From: Edwardsiella piscicida
Lineage (GTDB): Bacteria; Pseudomonadota; Gammaproteobacteria; Enterobacterales; Enterobacteriaceae
Reading direction: 5' to 3'
Assembly (NCBI RefSeq): GCF_001896205.1
Contig: NZ_MPNU01000001.1
Span: 673,317 to 737,316, forward strand
DNA length: 64,000 nucleotides
This document shows positions 19,642 to 28,367 of this stretch, in pieces. A model generated the notes under the pieces. The model was not told the origin of the DNA and did no database searches. It saw only the letters and a program-made list of their open reading frames with translations. The first letter of the stretch is position 1, and each line of letters starts with the position of its first letter. A program made the translations under genes and the position numbers.

Positions 19642-19710
19642 ATCTGCCGCATCGCGGCGGTAGGCTCAAGGCGGATAGCGATGCGCTGACGCCGATAAGC
19701 GAGGTGAAAC

Positions 19711-21162
19711 ATGATGCAGCTCCATGATATGGGCCTGTTTCGTCAACAGGCGCTGATTGACGGGGTGTGGTGCGATGCCGATAGCGGCGACGTCATGACG
19801 GTGATTAACCCGGCAAGCGGGGATACGCTGGGCAGCGTACCGAAGATGGGGGCGGCGGAGACCCGACGGGCGATCGAGGCTGCCGCCCACGCGCTGCCGG
19901 GCTGGCGCGCCCGCACGGGGAAGGCGCGGGCGCAGATCCTGCGCCGCTGGTTTGATCTGATCCTGGCGCATCAAGAGGATCTGGCTCGGCTGATGACCTT
20001 GGAGCAGGGGAAGCCGCTGGCGGAGTCGCGCGGTGAGATAGCCTATGCGGCGTCGTTTATTGAGTGGTTTGCCGAAGAGGCCAAGCGGGTCTACGGCGAT
20101 ACTATCCCCGCTCCGCAGGGAGATAAGCGTCTGCTGGTGATCAAGCAGCCCATCGGCGTAACGGCGGCGATTACGCCGTGGAATTTTCCAGCGGCGATGA
20201 TCACCCGCAAGGCCGGGCCGGCGCTGGCCGCCGGCTGTACCATGGTGCTGAAGCCCGCCAGCCAGACGCCCTACTCTGCGCTGGCGCTGGCGGAGCTAGC
20301 GCTGCGTGCCGGGGTTCCGCAGGGGGTCTTTAGCGTGGTGACCGGTTCGGCCGGGGCGGTGGGAAATGAGCTGACCGCGAATCCGCTGGTGCGCAAGCTG
20401 AGCTTCACCGGATCGACGGAGATCGGGCGTCAGCTGATGGCGCAGTGCGCGCACGATATCAAGAAAGTCTCTCTGGAGCTGGGCGGCAATGCGCCGTTTA
20501 TCGTTTTTGATGATGCCGATCTGGATCAGGCGGTGGCGGGGGCGATGGCCAGTAAGTTTCGTAATGCTGGCCAAACCTGCGTGTGCGCCAATCGCCTGTA
20601 TGTACAGGAGGGCATTTATGAGCGCTTTGCCGAGAAGCTGTGCAGCGCGGTACAGGCGCTGAAGATGGGCAATGGGCTGGATGACGGCGTGACGGTCGGT
20701 CCGCTGATCGATGGCCGGGCGCGGGCCAAAGTGGAGGCGCATATTGCCGATGCGGTGGCGCGCGGCGCCCGTATCGCCTGCGGCGGTCAGGCTGACGCCC
20801 GCGGTGAGAACTTCTTTTGTCCGACCGTTCTGCTGGACGTGCCCGCCGATGCGCAGGTTGCGCGCGAGGAGACGTTTGGTCCGCTGGCGCCGCTGTTTCG
20901 TTTCCGTGACGAAGATGAGGTTATCGCCCGGGCCAATGCGACGGAGTTCGGTCTGGCCTCCTACTTCTATACTCGCGACGTGGGGCGGGTATTCCGCGTC
21001 GCCGAGGCGCTGGAGTATGGCATCGTCGGTATCAACAGTGGGCTTATCTCCAATGAGATGGCGCCGTTTGGCGGGGTAAAATCCTCTGGACTGGGCCGAG
21101 AAGGTGCCAAATACGGCATTGAGGACTATCTGGAAATTAAATATTTGTGCCTCGGTCTGTAG
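19711..21162 (+). CDS. gabD: NAD(P)-dependent succinate-semialdehyde dehydrogenase
   Basis: Aldehyde dehydrogenase of 483 aa oxidising succinate semialdehyde to succinate, the last step of GABA breakdown. It follows E. coli GabD closely throughout: LFRQQALIDGVWCDADSG at the start, VTAAITPWNFPAAMITRK, the glutamate in LELGGNAPFIVF, the catalytic cysteine in KFRNAGQTCVCANRLYV, and the ending KYGIEDYLEIKYLCLGL. An AGGTGA precedes two adjacent ATGs (19711 and 19714); either may serve. No gabT, gabP or lhgO lies nearby, so this is an orphan copy placed between talB and the mog locus, unlike E. coli. Confidence 0.93.
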   Translation: MMQLHDMGLFRQQALIDGVWCDADSGDVMTVINPASGDTLGSVPKMGAAETRRAIEAAAHALPGWRARTGKARAQILRRWFDLILAHQEDLARLMTLEQGKPLAESRGEIAYAASFIEWFAEEAKRVYGDTIPAPQGDKRLLVIKQPIGVTAAITPWNFPAAMITRKAGPALAAGCTMVLKPASQTPYSALALAELALRAGVPQGVFSVVTGSAGAVGNELTANPLVRKLSFTGSTEIGRQLMAQCAHDIKKVSLELGGNAPFIVFDDADLDQAVAGAMASKFRNAGQTCVCANRLYVQEGIYERFAEKLCSAVQALKMGNGLDDGVTVGPLIDGRARAKVEAHIADAVARGARIACGGQADARGENFFCPTVLLDVPADAQVAREETFGPLAPLFRFRDEDEVIARANATEFGLASYFYTRDVGRVFRVAEALEYGIVGINSGLISNEMAPFGGVKSSGLGREGAKYGIEDYLEIKYLCLGL

Positions 21163-21332
21163 ACGCGCGGCGCGCCGTTCACGGCGGCGCGCCAGCGTTC
21201 GCTGGCAGTTTTCTGTGCCGTTTCCTGCTCCCCTTCCGCTCGATAAGTTTTGCCTCTTCGCGACGATGGCGCTAACGTTTTTCCAGAGCATCCGTTACGA
21301 CATCGTAGATTGCCGACAGAGGAGATTGGGTT

Positions 21333-21989
21333 ATGTGGAGAAAACATTTCGCCGCCATCTTTCTGGATATGGACGGCGCGCTGCTCGACAGCGACGACCA
21401 TGCGGAGCAGGTGTGGGAGCAGTGGGCGCATCAGCGCCAGATAGACCACGCCCTGCTGCGTCCGCGCATTTATAGCCAGCGGGTACAGGAGACCCTGCGC
21501 CAGCTGGCCCCCCGCTACAGCGATGATGCGGAGTGTCAGCGTCTGGAGCAGGCGCTGCTGGCCGCGGTGCGTCAGCGGCGCAGCCGTCTGCGCCAGGACG
21601 CCGCCGCGTGGCTGGCGATGCTGGGTGAAACGCCCTGGGGCGTCGTGACGCAGGCCGGGCAGCCGCGCGCCGCAGAGCAGATTGCCCACAGCGGCATGTG
21701 CCCGCCGCCATTGGTGATCGGCGCAGAGCAGGTCAGCTGCGGTCGTCCCGATCCCGAACCGTACCTGCTGGCCGCCAGCCACTATGGACTGGATCCCCGC
21801 GACTGCCTGGTTATCGAAAGCGATGAGGCCGGTATCCGTGCGGCTCAGGCCGCGGGAATGACGGTCATCGCCCTGAGCTACCGTCGGCCTCGTCACTCTT
21901 TACAGCGTGCGGACGTGGTGATCGGCGGCTGGCGTAGTATCATCCTGCATCCACAGCCGGAAGGCATCGTCGTTGAGGTTATTGCATGA
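21333..21989 (+). CDS. HAD-superfamily hydrolase-like protein, altered motifs
   Basis: A 218-aa protein of the beta-phosphoglucomutase-like HAD subfamily, closest in my memory to sugar phosphatases of the YfbT/HxpA type. Motif I is intact: LDMDGALLDS with nucleophile Asp12 and Asp14. Motif II is VVTQAG. Motif III has Arg where Lys is usual (CGRPDPEPYLL versus GKPxPD), and motif IV reads VIESDEAGIRAA, where the family has E-D-x-x-x-G; the second metal-binding acid aligns with Ser. It may be a phosphatase of reduced or changed activity. A GAGGAG lies at about 21319. Its stop overlaps the mog start by 4 nt, implying coupled translation. Substrate unknown. Confidence 0.8.
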   Translation: MWRKHFAAIFLDMDGALLDSDDHAEQVWEQWAHQRQIDHALLRPRIYSQRVQETLRQLAPRYSDDAECQRLEQALLAAVRQRRSRLRQDAAAWLAMLGETPWGVVTQAGQPRAAEQIAHSGMCPPPLVIGAEQVSCGRPDPEPYLLAASHYGLDPRDCLVIESDEAGIRAAQAAGMTVIALSYRRPRHSLQRADVVIGGWRSIILHPQPEGIVVEVIA

Positions 21990-22573
21990 ATACACTACGC
22001 ATCGGTTTAGTCTCGATCTCTGACAGGGCATCCAGCGGTGTCTATCAGGACTTGGGGATCCCGGCGCTGGAGGCCTGGCTGGCCAGCGCGTTGGCCACCC
22101 CTTATACCCTGGAGACCCGATTGATCCCGGACGAACAGCCGCTGATCGAACAGACCCTGTGTGAGCTGGTGGATGAGCGCGGCTGCCATCTGGTGCTGAC
22201 CACCGGCGGCACTGGCCCGGCGCGACGCGACGTGACGCCGGATGCCACGCTGGCGGTCGCCGATCGTGAGATGCCGGGGTTTGGCGAGCAGATGCGTCAG
22301 ATCAGCCTGCGCTTTGTGCCGACGGCGATCCTGTCGCGTCAGGTGGGGGTGATCCGCAAACAGGCGCTGATCATCAATCTGCCGGGGCAGCCGAAGTCGA
22401 TCCGTGAAACGCTGGAGGGGTTGAAGGATGCCAGCGGCGCGCCGCTGGTACACGGGATTTTTGCCAGCGTCCCGTACTGTATTCAGCTGCTGGAGGGACC
22501 CTATGTGGAAACCCATTCGGCGGTAATAGCAGCATTTAGGCCAAAAAGTGCCCAGCGCGAAACAATCAACTGA
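21986..22573 (+). CDS. mog: Molybdopterin adenylyltransferase
   Basis: MogA-type enzyme of 195 aa that adenylates molybdopterin before molybdenum insertion. Visible signatures are LVSISDRASSGVYQDLGIP at the N-terminus, the MoCF motif VLTTGGTGPARRDVTPDAT near residue 70, and the Pro-rich segment IINLPGQPKSIRETLEG near 133. It overlaps the upstream HAD-like gene by ATGA (21986-21989). The product supports molybdoenzymes such as the xanthine dehydrogenase encoded at 37992-41650 in this window. Confidence 0.97.
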   Translation: MNTLRIGLVSISDRASSGVYQDLGIPALEAWLASALATPYTLETRLIPDEQPLIEQTLCELVDERGCHLVLTTGGTGPARRDVTPDATLAVADREMPGFGEQMRQISLRFVPTAILSRQVGVIRKQALIINLPGQPKSIRETLEGLKDASGAPLVHGIFASVPYCIQLLEGPYVETHSAVIAAFRPKSAQRETIN

Positions 22574-22694
22574 AGTTAGCGCCATTGCAAGATAAGATTC
22601 AGAATGACTGGTATGTCTGTGACTAACGTTATATTTCTATTTTTGCAACACAACATGAACAATAAGTGTCACAAAAATAGGGCCGTCAAGACAT

Positions 22695-24005
22695 ATGGAA
22701 TTGCACAATCATCGTCGTCTGAACCATCAGGACTATAAAACGCTGGCGCTGGCCGCTCTGGGCGGGGCGCTGGAGTTTTATGACTTCATCATCTTCGTGT
22801 TTTTCGCCGCCGTGGTCGGTGCGCTGTTTTTCCCGCCGGACATGCCGGAGTGGCTGCGCCTGGTGCAGACCTTCGGCATTTTCGCCGCGGGGTATCTGGC
22901 GCGTCCGCTCGGCGGAATTATCATGGCGCACTTCGGCGATCGCGTTGGCCGCAAGCGCATGTTCTCGCTAAGTATTCTGTTAATGGCGCTGCCGACGCTG
23001 GTGATGGGGATGCTGCCGACCTACCAAAGCATCGGTATCGCCGCGCCGCTGCTACTGCTGTTGATGCGGGTGCTGCAGGGGGCCGCGATCGGCGGTGAGG
23101 TCCCGGGCGCCTGGGTTTTTGTGGCGGAGCATGTCCCGCCGCAGCGCATCGGCTTTGCCTGCGGGATCCTGACCTCTGGGCTGACCTCCGGGATTCTGCT
23201 CGGTTCGCTGGTGGCAACCTGGCTGAATAGCTGGCTTACGCCGCAGGAGGTATTGGCCGGCGGCTGGCGTATCCCGTTCTTCTTGGGCGGGCTGTTTGGG
23301 CTGATGGCGATGTACCTGCGGCGCTGGCTGCATGAGACGCCGGTATTTTTGGCGATGCAGGCTCGTCGGGCGCTGGCGGCGGAGCTGCCGCTGAAGCAGG
23401 TGGTGCGCGATCACCGCCGTGCGGTGGCGGTGTCGATGCTATTGACCTGGCTGCTGTCGGCCTGCATCGTCGTGGTGATCCTGATGACGCCGAGCCTGCT
23501 GCAGACGCAGTATGGCCTGCCCGCGGCGCTGACCCTGCAGGCTAACAGCGTGGCGATTGTGACGATGAGTCTGGGCTGTGTATTGGCCGGTGGGCTGGTG
23601 GATCGCGTGGGGGCGGGGAGACTGTTTATCGGCGGAGGCCTACTGCTGGCGCTGTGTACCTGGCAGTTCTTCAGCAGCCTGTCGCCGCAGATCGAACCGG
23701 CCCAGCTGTTCTGGCGCTATGGACTGGCCGGCTTTAGCATCGGCACCATCGGCGCGGTGCCCTTTGTGATGGTCTGCGCGTTTCCTGCCGAAGTGCGTTT
23801 CAGCGGGATCTCCTTTTCTTACAATCTGGCCTATGCGGTTTTCGGTGGCCTGACGCCGATCGCGGTGACCCTGCTGCTGACCCTGACGCCGCTGGCGGCG
23901 GGGGGGTATGTGCTGGCGCTCTCGCTGCTGGGCGTGGCGCTGGGGTTCTATTTTCAGCGCGCTCCGCTGCGGGCGGCGCAGGGGGAAGCGCGGCTGTCGC
24001 GTTAG
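22695..24005 (+). CDS. MFS transporter, metabolite:H+ symporter (MHS) type
   Basis: Integral inner-membrane protein of 436 aa with about twelve hydrophobic segments. It opens with the MHS-type LALAALGGALEFYDFIIFVF, then PLGGIIMAHFGDRVGRKRMF (loop 2-3 MFS signature with D-R-x-G-R-K) and LQGAAIGGEVPGAWVFVAEH, as in ProP, ShiA and citrate carriers. The C-terminal half carries RFSGISFSYNLAYAVFGGLTP, also typical of MHS carriers. Substrates of this family are small organic acids, betaines or shikimate; the specific one is not readable. The gene stands alone between mog and satP, a position where I recall no E. coli equivalent, and ends at a bidirectional terminator. Confidence 0.88.
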   Translation: MELHNHRRLNHQDYKTLALAALGGALEFYDFIIFVFFAAVVGALFFPPDMPEWLRLVQTFGIFAAGYLARPLGGIIMAHFGDRVGRKRMFSLSILLMALPTLVMGMLPTYQSIGIAAPLLLLLMRVLQGAAIGGEVPGAWVFVAEHVPPQRIGFACGILTSGLTSGILLGSLVATWLNSWLTPQEVLAGGWRIPFFLGGLFGLMAMYLRRWLHETPVFLAMQARRALAAELPLKQVVRDHRRAVAVSMLLTWLLSACIVVVILMTPSLLQTQYGLPAALTLQANSVAIVTMSLGCVLAGGLVDRVGAGRLFIGGGLLLALCTWQFFSSLSPQIEPAQLFWRYGLAGFSIGTIGAVPFVMVCAFPAEVRFSGISFSYNLAYAVFGGLTPIAVTLLLTLTPLAAGGYVLALSLLGVALGFYFQRAPLRAAQGEARLSR

Positions 24006-24045
24006 TCGGTGCGCGTTTTGCTACGCGTGGTGCCAAACCATCTAC

Positions 24046-24073
24046 AAAAAAGGCTTCCTGCAGGAAGCCTTTT
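24046..24073. terminator. Bidirectional terminator between MFS gene and satP
   Basis: An A-run, AGGCTTCCTG, CAGGAAGCCT and a short T-run form a perfect 10-bp stem with almost no loop, serving the convergent genes on both sides. Confidence 0.85.
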
Positions 24074-24089
24074 GCGTGATGGCGCGCGG

Positions 24090-24659
24090 TTAGGCGTGCT
24101 TAGCGCCGATCGGCAATACGTCGCGGCCATACTGCTCGTTAATCACCTCGGCCATCGCCAGATAGATAGCGCTGGCGCCGCAGATAATCCCCTCAATGCC
24201 GGCGATGTGCAGCACGGCGGCATTCGCCGTGATGTTGCCATAAGCCAACAGGAAGAACAGTACGGTCAGGCTGGCGAAGACAAACTGCAGGACGCGGTTG
24301 CTGCGCAGGGTGCCAAAGAACATAAACAGGGTAAAGATGCCCCACAGTGCCAGGTAGGCACCCAGCGACAGGGCGTCGGTGGCCTCGGCCAGCCCCATCT
24401 TGGGCAGCGTCAGCAGCGCCACCAGGGTCAGCCAGAAGGAGCCGTAGGCGGTAAACGCGGTCAGCCCAAAGGTATTGCCCTTCTTATACTCCAGCAGTCC
24501 AGCCAGGATCTGGGCGATACCGCCAAAGAAGATCCCCATCGCCAGAATAACGGAAGTCAGCGGAAAGAGCCCTGCGTTGTGCAGGTTCAGCAAGACGGTA
24601 GTCATCCCAAAACCCATCAGACCCAGGGGGCCGGGATTTGCCAACTTGTTGGTGTGCAT
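24090..24659 (-). CDS. satP: Acetate/succinate:H+ symporter (GPR1/FUN34/YaaH family)
   Basis: Inner-membrane protein of 189 aa with six hydrophobic segments. The ATG at 24659 gives [20 protein letters not shown], containing the family motif NPxPLGLxGFG; the longer frame to 24884 would run through the dnaK promoter and is rejected. Further family blocks are [29 protein letters not shown] and [19 protein letters not shown]. In E. coli SatP takes up acetate and succinate. It lies divergent from dnaK, close to its E. coli position, but the genes E. coli has between satP and dnaK (yaaW, yaaI) are absent. Confidence 0.95.
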   Translation of the reverse strand: MHTNKLANPGPLGLMGFGMTTVLLNLHNAGLFPLTSVILAMGIFFGGIAQILAGLLEYKKGNTFGLTAFTAYGSFWLTLVALLTLPKMGLAEATDALSLGAYLALWGIFTLFMFFGTLRSNRVLQFVFASLTVLFFLLAYGNITANAAVLHIAGIEGIICGASAIYLAMAEVINEQYGRDVLPIGAKHA

Positions 24660-24821
24660 AAAGCCTCTGTAATAATAGAATGTAGAAACGGGCTTGGGCC
24701 CGTAGGTACGTGCGCCGGGCCGCCACAACGGCCGCTGTTCCCGATCGCGCGGCATAATAAAGAGGCATCGCACAAGAAACAATCTCTGGTAATAAAAAAT
24801 CCGTTTTTTTTTGCATCTTCC

Positions 24822-24853
24822 CCCTTGATGCCTGCGCGGACGACCCCATCTTA
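24822..24853 (+). promoter_or_regulatory. Heat-shock (sigma-32) promoter P1 of dnaKJ
   Basis: CCCTTGATG at 24822-24830 and CCCCATCTTA at 24844-24853, separated by 13 nt, match the sigma-32 consensus and the E. coli dnaK P1 layout. Confidence 0.85.
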
Positions 24854-24902
24854 GTAACATCGAAGTTGTTACCCTGTTCGGCAAATGTGGTGAGAACGGT
24901 GG

Positions 24903-24929
24903 TTGAAATGCGAAAACTCGCCCCCACCT
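24903..24929 (+). promoter_or_regulatory. Probable second heat-shock promoter P2 of dnaKJ
   Basis: TTGAAA at 24903-24908 followed 11 nt later by GCCCCCACCTA. The -10 element is weaker than in P1, but the spacing follows E. coli dnaK P2. Confidence 0.55.
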
Positions 24930-24975
24930 AAGGTAACAACGAGCTTGAAAACCGAATTTTTAGTGGAGACGTTCG

Positions 24976-26883
24976 ATGGGTAAAATCATTGGTATCGACC
25001 TGGGTACAACTAACTCTTGTGTAGCTGTTATGGATGGCGGCAAGGCCCGCGTGCTGGAGAATGCTGAGGGCGATCGCACCACGCCTTCCATCATCGCCTA
25101 TACACAGGATGGCGAAGTTCTGGTCGGCCAGCCGGCAAAACGCCAGGCGGTCACCAACCCGCAAAACACGCTGTTTGCGATCAAACGTTTGATCGGCCGT
25201 CGTTTTGAAGATGCCGAAGCACAGCGCGATAAAGACATCATGCCCTATCAGATCGTGGCCGCCGATAACGGCGACGCATGGGTAGAAGTGAAAGGCCAGA
25301 AGATCGCACCGCCGCAGATCTCGGCTGAAGTTCTGAAGAAAATGAAGAAAACGGCGGAAGATTTCCTGGGTGAGCCGGTGACTGAGGCGGTCATTACCGT
25401 TCCGGCTTACTTTAACGACGCGCAGCGCCAGGCGACCAAAGACGCCGGCCGTATCGCCGGTCTGGATGTGAAGCGTATCATCAACGAGCCGACCGCGGCT
25501 GCGCTGGCCTACGGCATGGACAAAGGGGTGGGTAACCGCACTATCGCGGTCTACGACCTGGGCGGCGGTACCTTCGATATCTCCATCATCGAAATCGATG
25601 ATGTCGACGGCGAGAAGACCTTCGAAGTTCTGGCGACCAATGGTGATACCCATCTGGGCGGGGAAGACTTTGATAGCCGTCTGATCAACTACCTGGTTGA
25701 TGAGTTTAAGAAAGAGCAGGGTATCGACCTGCGCAACGATCCGCTGGCGATGCAGCGCCTGAAAGAGGCCGCAGAAAAGGCGAAGATCGAGCTTTCTTCC
25801 GCTCAGCAGACCGACGTGAATCTGCCCTATATCACCGCAGATGCCACCGGTCCGAAGCACATGAACATCAAGGTAACCCGCGCTAAACTGGAATCTCTGG
25901 TTGAAGATCTGGTTGCTCGCTCCATGGAGCCGCTGAAGGTGGCCCTGAAGGATGCCGGTCTGTCCGTCTCTGACATCGACGACGTGATCCTGGTCGGCGG
26001 TCAGACTCGTATGCCGATGGTGCAGAAGCAGGTTGCTGATTTCTTCGGTAAAGAGCCGCGTAAGGACGTTAACCCGGATGAAGCGGTGGCCATCGGCGCG
26101 GCCGTTCAGGGCGGCGTGCTGGCGGGCGATGTGAAAGACGTACTGCTGCTGGACGTTACCCCGCTGTCTCTGGGTATCGAAACCATGGGTGGCGTCATGA
26201 CGGCGCTGATCTCTAAGAACACCACCATTCCGACCAAGCACAGTCAGGTGTTCTCGACCGCTGAAGACAACCAGTCTGCCGTGACCATTCATGTCCTGCA
26301 GGGTGAGCGTAAGCGTGCGGCGGATAACAAGTCTCTGGGTCAGTTTAACCTGGATGGCATTCAGCCGGCGCCGCGCGGTATGCCGCAAATCGAAGTCACC
26401 TTCGACATCGACGCCGACGGCATCCTGCACGTTTCCGCTAAGGATAAGAACAGCGGTCGCGAGCAGAACATCACCATCAAGGCCTCTTCGGGTCTGAGCG
26501 AAGATGAGATCAAGCAGATGGTGCGCGACGCCGAGGCCAATGCCGAAGCGGATCGCAAGTTCGAAGAGCTGGTTCAGGTGCGTAACCAGGCCGATCAGCT
26601 GGTGCACGGTACTCGCAAGCTGGTGGAAGAAGCAGGCGACAAACTGCCGGCGACCGACAAGAGCGCGATCGAAGACGCTGTGAAGGCGCTGGAAGCGGCC
26701 AGTAAGGGTGAGGATAAGGCGGATATCGAAGCTAAAATCCAGGCGCTGGTACAGTCTTCTGCCAAGCTGCAGGAGCTGGCGCAGCAGCAGGCCCAGGCCG
26801 GTGAAGCGCAGGCGGACACCAGCGCGAAGAAAGATGACGACGTGGTTGACGCCGAATTCGAAGAAGTGAAAGATAAAAAATAA
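24976..26883 (+). CDS. dnaK: Hsp70 chaperone DnaK
   Basis: ATP-dependent cytosolic chaperone of 635 aa that binds hydrophobic peptides together with DnaJ and GrpE and also holds sigma-32 for degradation. Nucleotide-binding domain: [52 protein letters not shown]. The substrate-binding domain starts after the linker [18 protein letters not shown] near residue 390. The C-terminus ends with the acidic [16 protein letters not shown]. Transcribed with dnaJ from heat-shock promoters. Confidence 0.99.
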   Translation: MGKIIGIDLGTTNSCVAVMDGGKARVLENAEGDRTTPSIIAYTQDGEVLVGQPAKRQAVTNPQNTLFAIKRLIGRRFEDAEAQRDKDIMPYQIVAADNGDAWVEVKGQKIAPPQISAEVLKKMKKTAEDFLGEPVTEAVITVPAYFNDAQRQATKDAGRIAGLDVKRIINEPTAAALAYGMDKGVGNRTIAVYDLGGGTFDISIIEIDDVDGEKTFEVLATNGDTHLGGEDFDSRLINYLVDEFKKEQGIDLRNDPLAMQRLKEAAEKAKIELSSAQQTDVNLPYITADATGPKHMNIKVTRAKLESLVEDLVARSMEPLKVALKDAGLSVSDIDDVILVGGQTRMPMVQKQVADFFGKEPRKDVNPDEAVAIGAAVQGGVLAGDVKDVLLLDVTPLSLGIETMGGVMTALISKNTTIPTKHSQVFSTAEDNQSAVTIHVLQGERKRAADNKSLGQFNLDGIQPAPRGMPQIEVTFDIDADGILHVSAKDKNSGREQNITIKASSGLSEDEIKQMVRDAEANAEADRKFEELVQVRNQADQLVHGTRKLVEEAGDKLPATDKSAIEDAVKALEAASKGEDKADIEAKIQALVQSSAKLQELAQQQAQAGEAQADTSAKKDDDVVDAEFEEVKDKK

Positions 26884-26993
26884 TCGCCCTTAAGCGGGCA
26901 TGGTAACGGCGGCATCAGCCGCCGTTATTCACCGGCACGGGCGTCGAGGCAACTCAACGCCCGTGCCTCTATGTTAGGGGCAAAGCAACCGAA
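26884..26993 (+). ncRNA. Structured dnaK-dnaJ spacer (tpke11-like position)
   Basis: The 110-nt spacer carries two strong hairpins: AACGGCGG/CCGCCGTT (26905-26926) and an 11-bp perfect stem GGCACGGGCGT/ACGCCCGTGCC (26934-26967, 12-nt loop). A third smaller one is GCCC/GGGC at about 26886-26899. The same interval in E. coli is annotated with the small RNA candidate tpke11. Neither hairpin has a T-run, so they may be RNA-processing or stability elements rather than terminators. Whether a separate RNA exists is unknown. Confidence 0.4.
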
Positions 26994-28130
26994 ATGGCGA
27001 AGAAAGACTACTATGAGATTTTGGGCGTATCCCGTGAAGCGGATGAGCGCGAAATCAAAAAAGCCTATAAACGCCTGGCCATGAAGTATCACCCTGACCG
27101 TAATCAGGGCGATAAAGAGGCTGAGGACAAGTTTAAGGAAATCAAAGAAGCCTATGAAATCCTGACCGATGCGCAGAAGCGTGCGGCCTACGATCAGTAC
27201 GGTCATGCGGCGTTTGAGCAGGGCGGTATGGGCGGTGGCGGCGCCGGTGGTTTCGGCGGCGGTGCGGATTTCAGTGACATCTTCGGTGACGTGTTCGGCG
27301 ATATCTTCGGCGGCGGTCGTCGTCAGCGCGCGGCGCGCGGCGCGGATCTGCGTTACAACATGGATCTGACGCTGGAAGAGGCGGTACGCGGCGTCACCAA
27401 AGAGATCCGGATTCCGACCCTGGTTGAGTGCGATGTCTGCCACGGCAGCGGCGCCAAGAAGGGCAGCGAGCCGATTACCTGTCCGACCTGCCATGGCGCC
27501 GGTCAGGTGCAGATGCGCCAGGGCTTCTTCACCGTACAGCAGCCTTGTCCGCACTGCCACGGGCGCGGCACCATCATTAAAGATCCGTGCAACAAGTGTC
27601 ACGGCCACGGTCGGATTGAAAAATCCAAAACCCTGTCGGTGAAAATCCCTGCCGGGGTCGATACCGGCGATCGGATTCGCCTGGCGGGCGAGGGCGAGGC
27701 CGGGGAGAACGGGGCGCCGGCCGGCGATCTGTATGTACAGGTGCAGGTGAAGGCTCACCCGATTTTTGAGCGGGAAGATAATAACCTGTTCTGCGAGGTG
27801 CCGATCAACTTTGCGATGGCGGCGCTGGGCGGTGAGATTGAGGTGCCGACCCTGGATGGACGGGTTAAGCTGAAGATTCCGGCCGAGACGCAGACCGGTA
27901 AGATGTTCCGTATGCGCGGCCGGGGCGTGAAGTCGGTGCGCGGTGGGGCGCAGGGTGACCTGCTGTGCCGCGTAGTGGTCGAGACGCCGGTGAACCTGAA
28001 TGACAAGCAGAAACAGCTGCTGCGTGAGCTGGAGGAGAGCTTTGGCGGCCCCGCCAGCGATAAGAACAGTCCTCGTTCCAAGCGTTTCTTCGACGGGGTG
28101 AAGAAGTTCTTTGATGATCTGACGCGCTGA
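26994..28130 (+). CDS. dnaJ: Hsp40 co-chaperone DnaJ
   Basis: 378-aa co-chaperone that delivers substrates to DnaK and stimulates its ATPase. The J domain (1-70) has the His33-Pro34-Asp35 triad in [11 protein letters not shown] Gly/Phe-rich linker (about 75-105) contains [11 protein letters not shown]. Four CxxCxGxG zinc motifs follow: [24 protein letters not shown] and CNKCHGHG. The C-terminal substrate-binding domains end near [12 protein letters not shown]. It lies 110 bp after dnaK in the same operon and ends at a strong terminator. Confidence 0.99.
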   Translation: MAKKDYYEILGVSREADEREIKKAYKRLAMKYHPDRNQGDKEAEDKFKEIKEAYEILTDAQKRAAYDQYGHAAFEQGGMGGGGAGGFGGGADFSDIFGDVFGDIFGGGRRQRAARGADLRYNMDLTLEEAVRGVTKEIRIPTLVECDVCHGSGAKKGSEPITCPTCHGAGQVQMRQGFFTVQQPCPHCHGRGTIIKDPCNKCHGHGRIEKSKTLSVKIPAGVDTGDRIRLAGEGEAGENGAPAGDLYVQVQVKAHPIFEREDNNLFCEVPINFAMAALGGEIEVPTLDGRVKLKIPAETQTGKMFRMRGRGVKSVRGGAQGDLLCRVVVETPVNLNDKQKQLLRELEESFGGPASDKNSPRSKRFFDGVKKFFDDLTR

Positions 28131-28156
28131 TACTCCGTTCGTTCTGCGTATTCAAT

Positions 28157-28188
28157 CCCCGGGCAGCGCGCTGCCCGGGGATTTTTTA
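28157..28188 (+). terminator. dnaKJ operon terminator
   Basis: CCCCGGGCAG and CTGCCCGGGG flank a CGCG loop and are followed by ATTTTTTATT. Confidence 0.92.
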
Positions 28189-28367
28189 TTGCGCGCGCTG
28201 AGCTCAATTTTGTGCGTGCCGAGCTCAGTTCGTTAATGGTGCCTGTTTTATAAAAAATAGCTCTATTTTTCCGAATTATATACGAAAAATAAATTACTTT
28301 TTTCGAGCTATAAGAGGGAGTATGCTGATAATAAGAGTTTCCTATCTTCTTTGTTTCAGTAGCTTGG

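Larger units (their letters stand above)
24660..24975. promoter_or_regulatory. satP-dnaK divergent control region
   Basis: A 316-bp region with two sigma-32-type promoters facing dnaK (separate entries) and an untranslated leader. The remaining part upstream of satP shows no identifiable element. No small gene was found. Confidence 0.6.

Noticed and set aside
24660-24884. N-terminal extension of satP across the dnaK promoter
   Set aside because: The family start MxTNKLANP lies at 24659, and the extension would overlap the sigma-32 promoters.
24928-26607. 559-codon open frame antisense to dnaK
   Set aside because: Similar antisense frames are common opposite dnaK because of its codon usage; no independent start signal or domain is seen.
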